64,000 bases of DNA from Steroidobacter denitrificans (GTDB lineage Bacteria > Pseudomonadota > Gammaproteobacteria > Steroidobacterales > Steroidobacteraceae): positions 1,390,001-1,454,000 of the forward strand of contig NZ_CP011971.1 of NCBI RefSeq assembly GCF_001579945.1, read 5' to 3'. The notes beneath the pieces are model-generated. The model did not search any database, was not told the DNA's origin, and worked only from the letters and a program-made list of their open reading frames with translations. Position numbers and translations under genes: made by a program. Positions 56,761 through 64,000 of this stretch are shown here, piece by piece. Every line of letters begins with the position of its first letter. Position 1 is the first letter of the stretch.

Positions 56761-57942
56761 ATGATGCGAAAAGTGTATGTTGCCGGTGTCGGCATGATCC
56801 CGTTCAAGAAGCCTGGGGCGAGTGACCCTTATCACATGATGGGGTTGCAGGCGGCGCGCCTTGCGATCGAGGATGCGGGGATCGAATACCCGGACGTCTC
56901 CCAGGCATACGCCGGTTACGTGCACGGACATTCCACCTGCGGGCAGCACGCTCTCTACGGTCTGGGCATGACCGGCATTCCCATCCTCAACGTCAACAAC
57001 AATTGCGCGAGCGGCTCGACGGCACTGTTCCTTGCGCGCCAGGCTGTCGCGAGCGGCGCCGCAGAGTGTGTGCTGGCGCTTGGCTTCGAGGAGATGAAAC
57101 CGGGTGCGCTAGGCGTCGGCGAGCACGGACCGACACCGCTCGATAGGTTCAACGAACTGACGCTGGACCTGGTCGGCATGCCGGAGATGCCGATGGCGCT
57201 ACGCTATTTCGCCGGCGCCGGCCTGACATATATGCAGAAATACGGCACACCGCTCAATACTTTCGCGAAGATTCGTGCGAAGGCATCGCGCCATGCGGTG
57301 CACAATCCGTTCGCGGTATTTCGCCGGGAAGTCTCGGAACAGGAGGTCATGCAGGACAAGGTCATCTGGCCGGGCGTGATGACGCGCCTCATGGCGTGCC
57401 CGCCCACCTGCGGCGCCGCTGCGACGATTCTCGTATCCGAGGAGTTTGCCAAGACAAGAGGGCTGCGCAAGGATGTGGTCATCGCCGCGCAGGAGATGGT
57501 GACGGATTTTCCCTCGACGTTCGTTGAGCGCAATATGATCAAGGTGGTCGGATACGACATGGCGCGTGTCGCTGCGACCAAAGTGTATGAATCGGCTGGC
57601 GTCGGCCCACAGGATATCGACGTGGTCGAACTGCATGACTGCTTCGCGCAAAACGAATTGCTTTGCTACGAATCCCTTGGCCTCTGCCCCGAAGGCGGTG
57701 CCGAGAAGTTTGTCGATGATGGCGCCAATACCTATGGCGGAGAAGTCGTGACGAATCCCTCCGGCGGCCTGCTGTCCAAGGGGCATCCGCTGGGCGCCAC
57801 CGGTCTTGCCCAGTGCTATGAACTGACCCATCAATTACGCGGCACGGCGGACCGGCGCCAGGTAGACGGTGCACGCAACGCACTGCAGCACAATCTTGGC
57901 ATGGGCGGCGCCTGTGTCGTCACGCTCTATCAGAAGGGCTGA
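56761..57942 (+). CDS. SCP-x-type thiolase / lipid-transfer protein
   Basis: A 393-residue thiolase of the sterol-carrier-protein-x branch. The ATG at 56761 follows GGAG at good spacing. The nucleophile Cys is present in VNNNCASGSTALF, the His in SKGHPLGATGLAQC and the second Cys in NLGMGGACVVTLY. ELHDCFAQNELLCYE replaces the NEAFA motif of classical thiolases with the HDCF form of SCP-x. SCP-x thiolases cleave 2-methyl-branched and bulky 3-ketoacyl-CoA, such as sterol side chains. It differs from the Ltp2-type aldolases, which lack the Cys. The context with AMACR supports branched substrates. Confidence 0.92.
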   Translation: MMRKVYVAGVGMIPFKKPGASDPYHMMGLQAARLAIEDAGIEYPDVSQAYAGYVHGHSTCGQHALYGLGMTGIPILNVNNNCASGSTALFLARQAVASGAAECVLALGFEEMKPGALGVGEHGPTPLDRFNELTLDLVGMPEMPMALRYFAGAGLTYMQKYGTPLNTFAKIRAKASRHAVHNPFAVFRREVSEQEVMQDKVIWPGVMTRLMACPPTCGAAATILVSEEFAKTRGLRKDVVIAAQEMVTDFPSTFVERNMIKVVGYDMARVAATKVYESAGVGPQDIDVVELHDCFAQNELLCYESLGLCPEGGAEKFVDDGANTYGGEVVTNPSGGLLSKGHPLGATGLAQCYELTHQLRGTADRRQVDGARNALQHNLGMGGACVVTLYQKG

Positions 57943-57947
57943 ACCGC

Positions 57948-58415
57948 ATGGTCGATATTGCACAGATCGGCTATCGGCATCCGCCTCATTCGGTGGATGT
58001 CGAGCGGGGCAGGCTGCTGTTCTTTGCCAGAACCATTGGTGAGACCCATCCGATATTCATCGACGATGAAGCCGCAGCTGCCGCGGGTCTGCCAGGTCTG
58101 GCCGCACCTCCGACCTATGCGTTTTCTCTGGAACTCGATCAGCCGAAGCCGTTTGCTGTGCTTGAGGCGCTCGGAGTGCGGCTTGATCGCGTCCTGCATG
58201 GAACACAGCGTTTCATTTATCACGTGCCCATCTGCGCGGGTGACCGCATCACGCTGCAATCGGTGGTGGAAGACATCTACGAAAAGAAGGATGGTGCCAT
58301 GGCCTTTATCGTGATGCGCACCACGGCGACGAATCAGCGCGGAGAGATCGCCGTCGAAATGACCAAGACCGTGGTAGTGCGCCAGCCTGGAAGCGGTTTG
58401 CGGAGGCGGCAATGA
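57948..58415 (+). CDS. MaoC-like protein, FAS1-type N-terminal hotdog domain
   Basis: A single-hotdog protein of 155 residues: FARTIGETHPIFIDDEAAAA, GLAAPPTYAFSLELDQ, then LHGTQRFIYHVPICAGDRITLQSVVEDIYEKKDG. This matches the MaoC_dehydrat_N family, which usually lacks the hydratase dyad and pairs with a catalytic MaoC partner. That partner is the next gene, overlapping by 4 nt. The two are probably a heterodimeric enoyl-CoA hydratase analogous to HadAB or ChsH1-ChsH2. Confidence 0.88.
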   Translation: MVDIAQIGYRHPPHSVDVERGRLLFFARTIGETHPIFIDDEAAAAAGLPGLAAPPTYAFSLELDQPKPFAVLEALGVRLDRVLHGTQRFIYHVPICAGDRITLQSVVEDIYEKKDGAMAFIVMRTTATNQRGEIAVEMTKTVVVRQPGSGLRRRQ

Positions 58416-58846
58416 ACGACACGGTTCATTTGCGCCGCTATGCGCCCGGTGACCGCATCCCATTGCTGCAGATTGCCCCGATCAGTAGGGCGACACTGGC
58501 GCTGTTTGCCGGAGCCTCCAACGATCACAATCCGATACACATCGATCTCGACGTTGCACGGGCAGCCGGCATGGACGATGTCTTTGTTCAGGGCATGCTG
58601 CCGATGGCGTACCTCGGCAGAGTGCTGACGAATGCATTCGGGCCGCGGTCGCTGCGCGAGTTTGGCGTCCGTTTCGTGGCCGTCACGCATGTCCGGGACC
58701 GTCTCGAATGCACTGCCGAGGTGCTATCCGCCGCCGATCATGTCGCGGGTCAGCGTCTCGATCTACAGCTTACCGTCATCAACCCGCGCGGCGAAACGGT
58801 GCTCCTTGGAGACGCCGTTGTAGAACTCGAACAGGAGAATATATGA
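58412..58846 (+). CDS. MaoC-like enoyl-CoA hydratase, catalytic subunit
   Basis: A single-hotdog protein of 144 residues with the hydratase-2 signature: LFAGASNDHNPIHIDLDVARAAG contains the Asp/His dyad, followed by FVQGMLPMAYLGRVLTN. It is translated with overlaps on both sides (4 nt with the non-catalytic MaoC gene and 4 nt with the SDR gene). It probably forms the active site in a heterodimer with the preceding protein and hydrates a 2-enoyl-CoA. The substrate is unknown. Confidence 0.9.
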   Translation: MNDTVHLRRYAPGDRIPLLQIAPISRATLALFAGASNDHNPIHIDLDVARAAGMDDVFVQGMLPMAYLGRVLTNAFGPRSLREFGVRFVAVTHVRDRLECTAEVLSAADHVAGQRLDLQLTVINPRGETVLLGDAVVELEQENI

Positions 58847-59670
58847 CCAGACTGGCCGGAAAAGTTGCACTCGTGACGGGAGGCGGCCGCGGCATTGGCC
58901 GCGCCGCTGCGCTCAAACTGGCGCGCGAGGGCGCCCGTGTCGTACTGAACGATCTCGATGAGGCGCCCGTAGCTGAAACCGTCAAGATGATTCGCGAGAT
59001 AGGCGGTGAGATCACCACTGTCATCGGTAGCGTCACCGCCCCCGATTTCGGGGAACGTTTCGTCGCTGCCGCGCTCGAGGCGTTCGGCGACCTGCACATC
59101 ATTGTCAACAACGCCGGCTATACCTGGGACAACGTCATCCAGAAAACCACCGACGAGCAGTTTCAGACCATGCTCGACGTGCATCTCGTCGCGCCGTTTC
59201 GCATCCTTCGAGCCGCGGCGGATCATATCCGCGCAGCAGTCAAGCGCGAAGAGGAGCGGCAGGAGCATGTCTATCGCAAGGTGGTGAACGTATCGTCATT
59301 GGCCGGGTTGTATGGCAATGCGGGCCAGGCCGGCTATTCGGTCGGCAAGGCGGGTATCGTCGGCTTGACACGCACGTTATGCAAGGAGTGGGGTCGCTAT
59401 CGCGTCAATGTCAATTGCGTGGCATTCGGCGTGATAGAGACGCGGTTGACTCAGCCGCTGACCAGCGGCGAGGCGCATATCATCGTGGAGGGCCGCGATA
59501 TTGCCGTAGGAATGCAGCCGCGGTTGCTGCAGACCGTCTCGACGATGGTGCCGTTGGGGCGCGGCGGGACACCCAAGGAAGCTGCGGACACCATTTACCT
59601 GATGTGCTCACCCGAATCAGATTACGTCAGCGGTCAGGTATTGGTGTGCGGCGGCGGACTGCTGTTGTGA
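58843..59670 (+). CDS. SDR-family 3-hydroxyacyl-CoA dehydrogenase
   Basis: From the ATG at 58843, which overlaps the MaoC stop, the product has 275 residues. TGGGRGIGRAAALKLA is the cofactor loop and VVLNDLDE the acidic end that favours NAD. NNAGYTWDNVIQKT, the catalytic Ser in VVNVSSLAGLYG and YSVGK complete the site. An insertion (HIRAAVKREEERQEHVYRKV) before the catalytic strand and a longer substrate loop (SGEAHIIVEGRDIAVGMQPR) distinguish it from FabG. In context it oxidises the 3-hydroxyacyl-CoA made by the MaoC pair. Confidence 0.92.
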   Translation: MTRLAGKVALVTGGGRGIGRAAALKLAREGARVVLNDLDEAPVAETVKMIREIGGEITTVIGSVTAPDFGERFVAAALEAFGDLHIIVNNAGYTWDNVIQKTTDEQFQTMLDVHLVAPFRILRAAADHIRAAVKREEERQEHVYRKVVNVSSLAGLYGNAGQAGYSVGKAGIVGLTRTLCKEWGRYRVNVNCVAFGVIETRLTQPLTSGEAHIIVEGRDIAVGMQPRLLQTVSTMVPLGRGGTPKEAADTIYLMCSPESDYVSGQVLVCGGGLLL

Positions 59671-59690
59671 CATGATGTCGATGTGAAGCG

Positions 59691-60833
59691 ATGAAAAATT
59701 TTCCCCGTGACTTGTTCGAGCCGGAACATGAGCTGATCCGGCAGACCGCCCGGCGGTTCTGCGAGCGCGAAATAGCTCCGCAGCATGAGATGTGGGAGAA
59801 AGCCGGCGTTGTACCTAAGGCGGCATGGCTGAAGGCGGGTGAACTCGGCCTGCTGTGCATGGGCATGCCACAGGAGTATGGAGGTGCGGCGTTGGATTTC
59901 CGCGCTTCCGTGGTATTGCTGGAGGAACTGTGGCGCATCGGTGCCTCCGGGCCGGGCTTTGCATTGCACTCCGACATCGTCGCTCCGTATCTGCTGCACC
60001 ACGGTAGCGAGACGACCAGGCGGAGGTGGTTGCCGCTGATGTCGCGCGGAGAGGTGGTCACCGCCATCGCCATGACCGAGCCTGGAACCGGCAGCGATCT
60101 GCGCGCGGTGTCCACCAGCGCCGTACGCGACGGCGATGAGTATGTCATCGACGGGACGAAGACGTTCATTACCAACGGACTGAGCGCCGAGCTGGTTCTG
60201 GTGGTGGCCCGCACGGTTGATGCGGCAGGCCAGTCGGGTCTGAGCCTCATTCTCGTAGAAGCGGATCGGCCAGGATTCAAGCGCGGTCGTAAACTGGAGA
60301 AAATCGGCATGAAGGCGCAGGATACAGCCGAACTTTTCTTCGAGAAAGTCCGTGTGCCGGTGGATAATCTGCTCGGCCAGGAGCACCGCGGCCTGCATCA
60401 TCTCATGAGCGAGCTGCCGCAGGAACGCCTGATCATTGCTGTACAAGCGGTCTCAGCGGCGCGTGCGACACTGGAAAGCACCATCGAATTCACGCGCAAT
60501 CGCCAGATCTTCGGCAAGACCACCTTCGATTTCCAGAACACCCGCTTTGTGCTGGCTCGTGCGCTGGCCGAACTCGATGTTGCCCAGGTTTTCGTCGATC
60601 GGTGTATCGCGCTGCACGTCGCCGGTCGCCTCGATGCGACGATGGCGGCGACCGCCAAATTGACGGCCACGCAGATGCAGAACAGATTGGTCGACGAGTG
60701 TTTGCAACTTCACGGCGGCTATGGCTACATGTGGGAGTACCCGGTGGCACGCGCTTGGGCTGATGCACGAGCACAGCGGATCTATGGGGGTGCCAACGAG
60801 GTCATGTTGGAACTGATTGCCCGGACGCTGTGA
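59691..60833 (+). CDS. Acyl-CoA dehydrogenase (isovaleryl/long-chain catalytic type)
   Basis: A 380-residue FAD enzyme for alpha,beta-dehydrogenation of acyl-CoA. AMTEPGTGSDL and ITNG are the flavin and substrate stretches; RNRQIFGK and LQLHGGYGYMWEYPVARAWADAR are C-terminal. The usual catalytic Glu of medium-chain enzymes is Gly here (IYGGANEVM). A Glu is available in helix G (ELPQERLIIAVQA, near residue 245), as in isovaleryl- and long-chain dehydrogenases. That position is typical of branched-substrate enzymes. Electrons would go to ETF and the ETF-QO at 43378. Confidence 0.93.
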   Translation: MKNFPRDLFEPEHELIRQTARRFCEREIAPQHEMWEKAGVVPKAAWLKAGELGLLCMGMPQEYGGAALDFRASVVLLEELWRIGASGPGFALHSDIVAPYLLHHGSETTRRRWLPLMSRGEVVTAIAMTEPGTGSDLRAVSTSAVRDGDEYVIDGTKTFITNGLSAELVLVVARTVDAAGQSGLSLILVEADRPGFKRGRKLEKIGMKAQDTAELFFEKVRVPVDNLLGQEHRGLHHLMSELPQERLIIAVQAVSAARATLESTIEFTRNRQIFGKTTFDFQNTRFVLARALAELDVAQVFVDRCIALHVAGRLDATMAATAKLTATQMQNRLVDECLQLHGGYGYMWEYPVARAWADARAQRIYGGANEVMLELIARTL

Positions 60834-60891
60834 CGGCAGCCACCGCGCATGCAAGTGTTCCCGGCGGGGCATGAACCGAAGCGAGACTGAA

Positions 60892-62067
60892 ATGACTGGA
60901 ACGACTTCGGCAGGTCCGCTCAAAGGCGTCAAGGTGCTGGAAATCGGCGGTATCGGCCCCGGACCCTTTTGCGGGATGGTGCTGGCGGATTTAGGCGCGG
61001 AAGTCTTGCGTGTCGAGCGCTCCTCGGCAGCAGCCGGCGTGCCGGCTCCCAAGGATCCGTTGCTGCGAGGTCGCCGCTCGATCGCCCTGGATCTCAGGAA
61101 ACCCGAGGGTGTCGGCCTGTTGCTCAGGCTGGTGGAGCGGATGGACATCCTGATCGAAGGGTTTCGTCCGGGTGTTGCGGAACGGCTCGGGGTGGGGCCG
61201 CAGGCATGCCTGGATCGCAATCCGCGCCTCATCTATGGGCGCATGACGGGATGGGGCCAGGAGGGTCCCCTGGCGCATGCAGCCGGACACGACATCAACT
61301 ATATCGCGCTGTCCGGCGCGCTGGGTTTGATCGGACCGCCGGGCGGCAAGCCCGTACCGCCGCTCAATCTCGTCGGCGATTTCGGCGGCGGCGGTATGCT
61401 GCTGACCGTCGGCGTGTTGGCCGCGCTCCTCGAGACCCGGCAGTCCGGCACCGGCCAGATCGTCGATGCCGCGATGGTGGACGGTGCCGTGGCGCTGCTC
61501 GCCATGTTCTTCGGCTTTCGCGCCGAAGGATACTTCCGTGATGCGACCGGCGAGAACTTCCTTGCCGGGGCGGCGCCGTATTACGACACATACCAGACCA
61601 AGGACGGCAGGTATGTCGCCATCGGCTCGCTGGAGCCTCAGTTCTATGCATTGCTGCTCGAAAAACTGGGCCTCGAGCGCGACCGTTACGGTTCGGTCGG
61701 CATGCCCGCGTTCGATCCGGCCACGGTCAAGGAACGCTGGCCCGAATTGCGCGCGGCGATCGCTGCGGCGTTTCGCGGCAAAACGCGCGATGAGTGGTGC
61801 CGCATCATGGAGGGCACCGATGTGTGCTTCGCTCCGGTACTCGGCCTCGAAGAGGCCGCGAGGCATCCGCACAACGCGGCGCGCCGCTCTTTCACCGAAG
61901 TCGACGGCGTACTGCAGAATGCGCCGGCGCCGCGATTCAGCCGGACGCCGCTGGCGGCTCCCAGGTCGCCCCGCAGACCAGGCGAAGATTCCGACAGCGT
62001 ATTGCTGGAGACCGGACTATCCAAGGAAGAGATCGGACAACTACGCGCCGCAGGCGTGCTCACCTGA
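60892..62067 (+). CDS. Alpha-methylacyl-CoA racemase (CoA-transferase family III)
   Basis: The start at 60892 gives 391 residues; ATGs at 60871 and a frame from 60817 are also open. GPLKGVKVLEIGGIGPGPFCGMVLADLGAEVLRVE and GRMTGWGQEGPLA are family III hallmarks. The racemase dyad is visible: His133 in AAGHDINYIALSG and Asp163 in NLVGDFGGGG. They are 30 residues apart, as in the Mycobacterium tuberculosis racemase MCR (His126/Asp156), which distinguishes it from plain CoA-transferases. It inverts 2R-methylacyl-CoA to the 2S form that acyl-CoA dehydrogenases accept. Its presence implies a methyl-branched substrate. Confidence 0.92.
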   Translation: MTGTTSAGPLKGVKVLEIGGIGPGPFCGMVLADLGAEVLRVERSSAAAGVPAPKDPLLRGRRSIALDLRKPEGVGLLLRLVERMDILIEGFRPGVAERLGVGPQACLDRNPRLIYGRMTGWGQEGPLAHAAGHDINYIALSGALGLIGPPGGKPVPPLNLVGDFGGGGMLLTVGVLAALLETRQSGTGQIVDAAMVDGAVALLAMFFGFRAEGYFRDATGENFLAGAAPYYDTYQTKDGRYVAIGSLEPQFYALLLEKLGLERDRYGSVGMPAFDPATVKERWPELRAAIAAAFRGKTRDEWCRIMEGTDVCFAPVLGLEEAARHPHNAARRSFTEVDGVLQNAPAPRFSRTPLAAPRSPRRPGEDSDSVLLETGLSKEEIGQLRAAGVLT

Positions 62068-62116
62068 GGCGGGGTCGCTTCCCTCCGGCTGCGGCTTCAT
62101 GAGCGCACCGGGGCGA

Positions 62117-62140
62117 GTGCCTGTCCCAGTGCCTGTCCAA
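62117..62140. repeat. 12-bp tandem duplication
   Basis: GTGCCTGTCCCA is followed by GTGCCTGTCCAA, one mismatch, in the spacer between the racemase gene and tRNA-Leu. Confidence 0.8.
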
Positions 62141-62258
62141 GGCGAACTGTGGCCGGTTCGCGGCTTATCCGCTCCGCCGAGAGGACGCATTTCCGGGGGA
62201 AGAGGGGCTGTCGGCCGGGCGGGAAGGCCGGCGCGGCGGCCTGTCCGCATGTTTCAGC

Positions 62259-62287
62259 TTTGCGCCTGCCGATGTCCCCTCTATACT
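62259..62287 (+). promoter_or_regulatory. Promoter of tRNA-Leu
   Basis: TATACT at 62282-62287 (five of six matches) with TTTGCG at 62259-62264 (weak -35) and a 17-bp spacer. The start would fall about 14 nt before the tRNA. A GC-rich discriminator (GCGCCCCC) follows the -10, as is common in stable RNA promoters under stringent control. Confidence 0.55.
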
Positions 62288-62307
62288 TGCGCCCCCGCAC
62301 TCCCAAG

Positions 62308-62394
62308 GCCGGTGTGGCGGAACTGGTAGACGCGCCGGACTCAAAATCCGGTTCTGGCAACAGAGTGTGGGTTCGATTCCCTCCACCGGCACCA
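62308..62394 (+). tRNA. tRNA-Leu (anticodon CAA)
   Basis: An 87-nt class II tRNA. The acceptor arms GCCGGTG and CACCGGC pair perfectly, and the discriminator A and CCA end are encoded. The D-arm contains the AACTGGTAGAC segment. The anticodon loop CTCAAAA gives anticodon CAA, reading UUG. The long variable arm (TTCTGGCAACAGAGTG region) and the T-arm with GGTTCGATTCC are as expected for leucine. Confidence 0.96.
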
Positions 62395-62428
62395 TGAGAG
62401 CAGCCGATAACCGCTGATACGGGGATCC

Positions 62429-62444
62429 CAGGGGATTGCCCCTG
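62429..62444 (+). terminator. Hairpin between tRNA-Leu and queA
   Basis: CAGGGG-ATTG-CCCCTG is a perfect 6-bp stem with a 4-nt loop, 35 nt after the tRNA. A TATTTT lies 20 nt further on, too far for a classical terminator. It may act in tRNA 3' processing or partial termination before queA. Confidence 0.35.
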
Positions 62445-62479
62445 CAGCCGGCTTCGGTTCCTGCTATTTTGCGCGCCCC

Positions 62480-63586
62480 ATGCGACGCGGCGACTTCGAC
62501 TATTTCCTGCCGGACGAACTGATAGCGCAACGCCCGCCCGTCCGGCGCGGCACGAGTCGGCTATTGCACCTGCCGCCCGAAGGCGGTGTGGTCGATTTAA
62601 GCTTTCAGGATTTTCCCGCACTGCTACGCCCGGATGACGTATTGATCCTCAACGACACGCGCGTCGTTCCCGCGCGGCTGCGGGGGACCAAGCCCACCGG
62701 CGGCCAGGTGGAAATCCTGCTGGAACGGGTACTGGACGGCAGTCGAATCCTGGCGCAGGTGCATGCCAGCAATCCGCTACGCATCGGTGTGCCCCTGGCG
62801 CTGCCGGGCGGTGTCCAAGCGCATTACCTGGGCAGGCAGGGAGAATTGTTCGAGATGGAGCTGACACTCGCGGCAAATGAATCACCGCTGGCCTATTTCG
62901 AACGTCATGGCACCCTGCCTTTGCCGCCGTATATCGAGCGGACGGCCGATGCCCAGGATGCGGCGCGTTACCAGACGGTGTTCGCGCGAACCCCCGGCGC
63001 CGTGGCCGCCCCTACGGCCGGGCTGCATTTCGATACGGCCATGCTCGAGCGATGCAGGGAGCGGGGCGCATCCATCGCCTATGTGACCTTGCACGTCGGC
63101 GCCGGTACATTCCAGCCCGTACGGGTCGAGGCTCTTGCCGAGCATCGCATGCACGCCGAGCGGGTTTCAGTGAATGCCGAGACCTGCGAGGCAATCGCCC
63201 GGGCGAGATCGCGCGGCGGCCGGGTACTGGCCGTGGGCACGACCGTGGTGCGCAGCCTGGAAGCTGCCGCGTCGGCATCGAGCCAGACCGCGCCATCCGC
63301 GCCAGGGGAGCCTGCGCGCCTTGCGCCCTTCCACGGCGACACTCGCCTGTTTATTACTCCTGGATTCCGCTTCCAGGTGGTGGATGCGCTGCTGACGAAT
63401 TTTCATTTGCCGCAGTCGACCCTGCTGATGCTGGTATGCGCCTTCGGGGGCCACGCTGCGGTCATGCAGGCCTATCGCCATGCCGTGCAGCGGCGCTACC
63501 GTTTTTTCAGCTATGGTGATGCGATGTTCCTGGAGCGCATGACGAATCAGACTGCATCCGGCCTTTCCTTTGCCGATCCGACATGA
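62480..63586 (+). CDS. queA: tRNA preQ1(34) S-adenosylmethionine ribosyltransferase-isomerase
   Basis: Transfers and rearranges the ribose of SAM onto preQ1 in the wobble position of tRNA, giving epoxyqueuosine. The 368 residues start [18 protein letters not shown] and contain [32 protein letters not shown] and [33 protein letters not shown] and [12 protein letters not shown] are also present. The stop overlaps the tgt start by 4 nt (ATGA), the usual queA-tgt arrangement. Confidence 0.97.
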   Translation: MRRGDFDYFLPDELIAQRPPVRRGTSRLLHLPPEGGVVDLSFQDFPALLRPDDVLILNDTRVVPARLRGTKPTGGQVEILLERVLDGSRILAQVHASNPLRIGVPLALPGGVQAHYLGRQGELFEMELTLAANESPLAYFERHGTLPLPPYIERTADAQDAARYQTVFARTPGAVAAPTAGLHFDTAMLERCRERGASIAYVTLHVGAGTFQPVRVEALAEHRMHAERVSVNAETCEAIARARSRGGRVLAVGTTVVRSLEAAASASSQTAPSAPGEPARLAPFHGDTRLFITPGFRFQVVDALLTNFHLPQSTLLMLVCAFGGHAAVMQAYRHAVQRRYRFFSYGDAMFLERMTNQTASGLSFADPT

Positions 63587-64000
63587 GCCTGAAGTATGAA
63601 TTGATCAAGAGCGACGGCCGGGCGCGGCGCGGCCGGATCATCTTCCCGCGCGGCATCGTGGAGACGCCGGCATTCATGCCGGTGGGCACCTACGGCACGG
63701 TGAAGGCGATGACGCCGGAGGAGCTGACAGGAATCGGCGCGCAGATCATCCTGGGCAATACGTTTCACTTGATGCTGCGGCCCGGCATGGAGGTTGTGCG
63801 GGCTCACGGTGGCCTGCATGGATTCATGCACTGGCAAGGACCGATCTTGACCGATTCGGGCGGCTTCCAGGTATTCAGCCTGGCCACTCTGCGCAAGATC
63901 ACCGAGGACGGCGTAAGTTTTCGCTCGCCGGTGAACGGTGATACGGTCATGTTGACTCCCGAGCGTTCCATGCAAGTCCAGCGCGACTTGAATGCGGATG
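63583..64000 (+). CDS. tgt: tRNA-guanine transglycosylase, N-terminal part (3' end outside window)
   Basis: Exchanges guanine for preQ1 at tRNA position 34, the step before QueA. The first 139 residues are visible: [35 protein letters not shown], and [12 protein letters not shown] with the general Asp at 91 (Asp89 in E. coli), then [15 protein letters not shown]. The frame is open to the end of the window. Its ATG overlaps the queA stop, so the two are translationally coupled. Confidence 0.96.
   Translation, partial: MSLKYELIKSDGRARRGRIIFPRGIVETPAFMPVGTYGTVKAMTPEELTGIGAQIILGNTFHLMLRPGMEVVRAHGGLHGFMHWQGPILTDSGGFQVFSLATLRKITEDGVSFRSPVNGDTVMLTPERSMQVQRDLNAD

Noticed and set aside
62308-62394. 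tRNA-Leu as an integration site for the adjacent catabolic cluster
   Set aside because: No integrase gene is near, and no direct repeat of the tRNA 3' end was found on the far side of the cluster near 51860-51980, so island integration is not supported.

Overview
The window is GC-rich, densely coding chromosomal DNA from a gammaproteobacterium outside the Enterobacterales. A lineage near Xanthomonadales, Nevskiales or Steroidobacterales fits best, but this is an inference. The grounds are the lptD-surA-pdxA-rsmA-apaG-apaH block, the divergent amgK-murU pair of pseudomonad type, gatCAB beside mreB, a tonB-exbB-exbD-exbD operon, and a TonB-receptor-led lipid catabolic cluster. No insertion sequence, prophage, CRISPR array or rRNA is visible. 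One tRNA (Leu, CAA) is present.

Layout. 1-3170 (+): the 3' end of thyA, a SET-domain methyltransferase with a basic tail, folA, a CxxCxxCC protein and rluF; then an exported protein of unknown function (3405-4223). 4358-11876 (-): lptD, surA, pdxA, rsmA, a universal stress protein, apaG, apaH. 11957-13856 (+): amgK-murU (MurNAc recycling). 13857-14583 holds no convincing gene but has two tandem duplications. 14584-18473 (+): tonB, exbB, two exbD genes and an exported TPR protein. 18555-20166 (-): a two-gene XdhC and a MocA-like nucleotidyltransferase. 20521-22217 (+): lipA-lipB. 22201-31538 (-): mreBCD-mrdA-rodA-mltB-rlpA-dacA-ybeD, the elongasome and wall-remodelling block. 31719-36114 (+): gatCAB and hslO. 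36368-42086 (+): an ArsR/methyltransferase regulator (SahR-like), metF and metH. 42211-47099 (-): thiolase, SDR, ETF-quinone oxidoreductase and zapE. 47575-49471 (+): xerD and dsbC. 49475-50419 (-): NUDIX protein and 7Fe ferredoxin. 50784-51854 (+): ornithine cyclodeaminase. 51978-62067: a LysR gene divergent from a TonB-dependent receptor that heads seven acyl-CoA genes. 62308-64000 (+): tRNA-Leu, queA and the 5' part of tgt.

How the parts work together. The 51978-62067 cluster is the most distinctive accessory unit. It has an outer-membrane receptor, an acyl-CoA ligase, an SCP-x-type thiolase, two single-hotdog MaoC proteins, an SDR, an acyl-CoA dehydrogenase of the isovaleryl/long-chain catalytic type and an alpha-methylacyl-CoA racemase. 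Together these make an uptake-plus-beta-oxidation route for a methyl-branched acid, such as an isoprenoid or sterol side chain. The ETF-QO at 43378 could pass the dehydrogenase electrons to quinone, and the tonB-exbBDD operon at 14584 could energise the receptor.

Non-coding structure is unusually rich in short tandem duplications of 11 to 21 bp in intergenic spacers. The largest is an eight-unit 11-bp array between xdhC and lipA. A near-perfect 29-bp inverted repeat lies between rlpA and dacA, and an 18-bp palindrome sits in front of the SahR-like gene.
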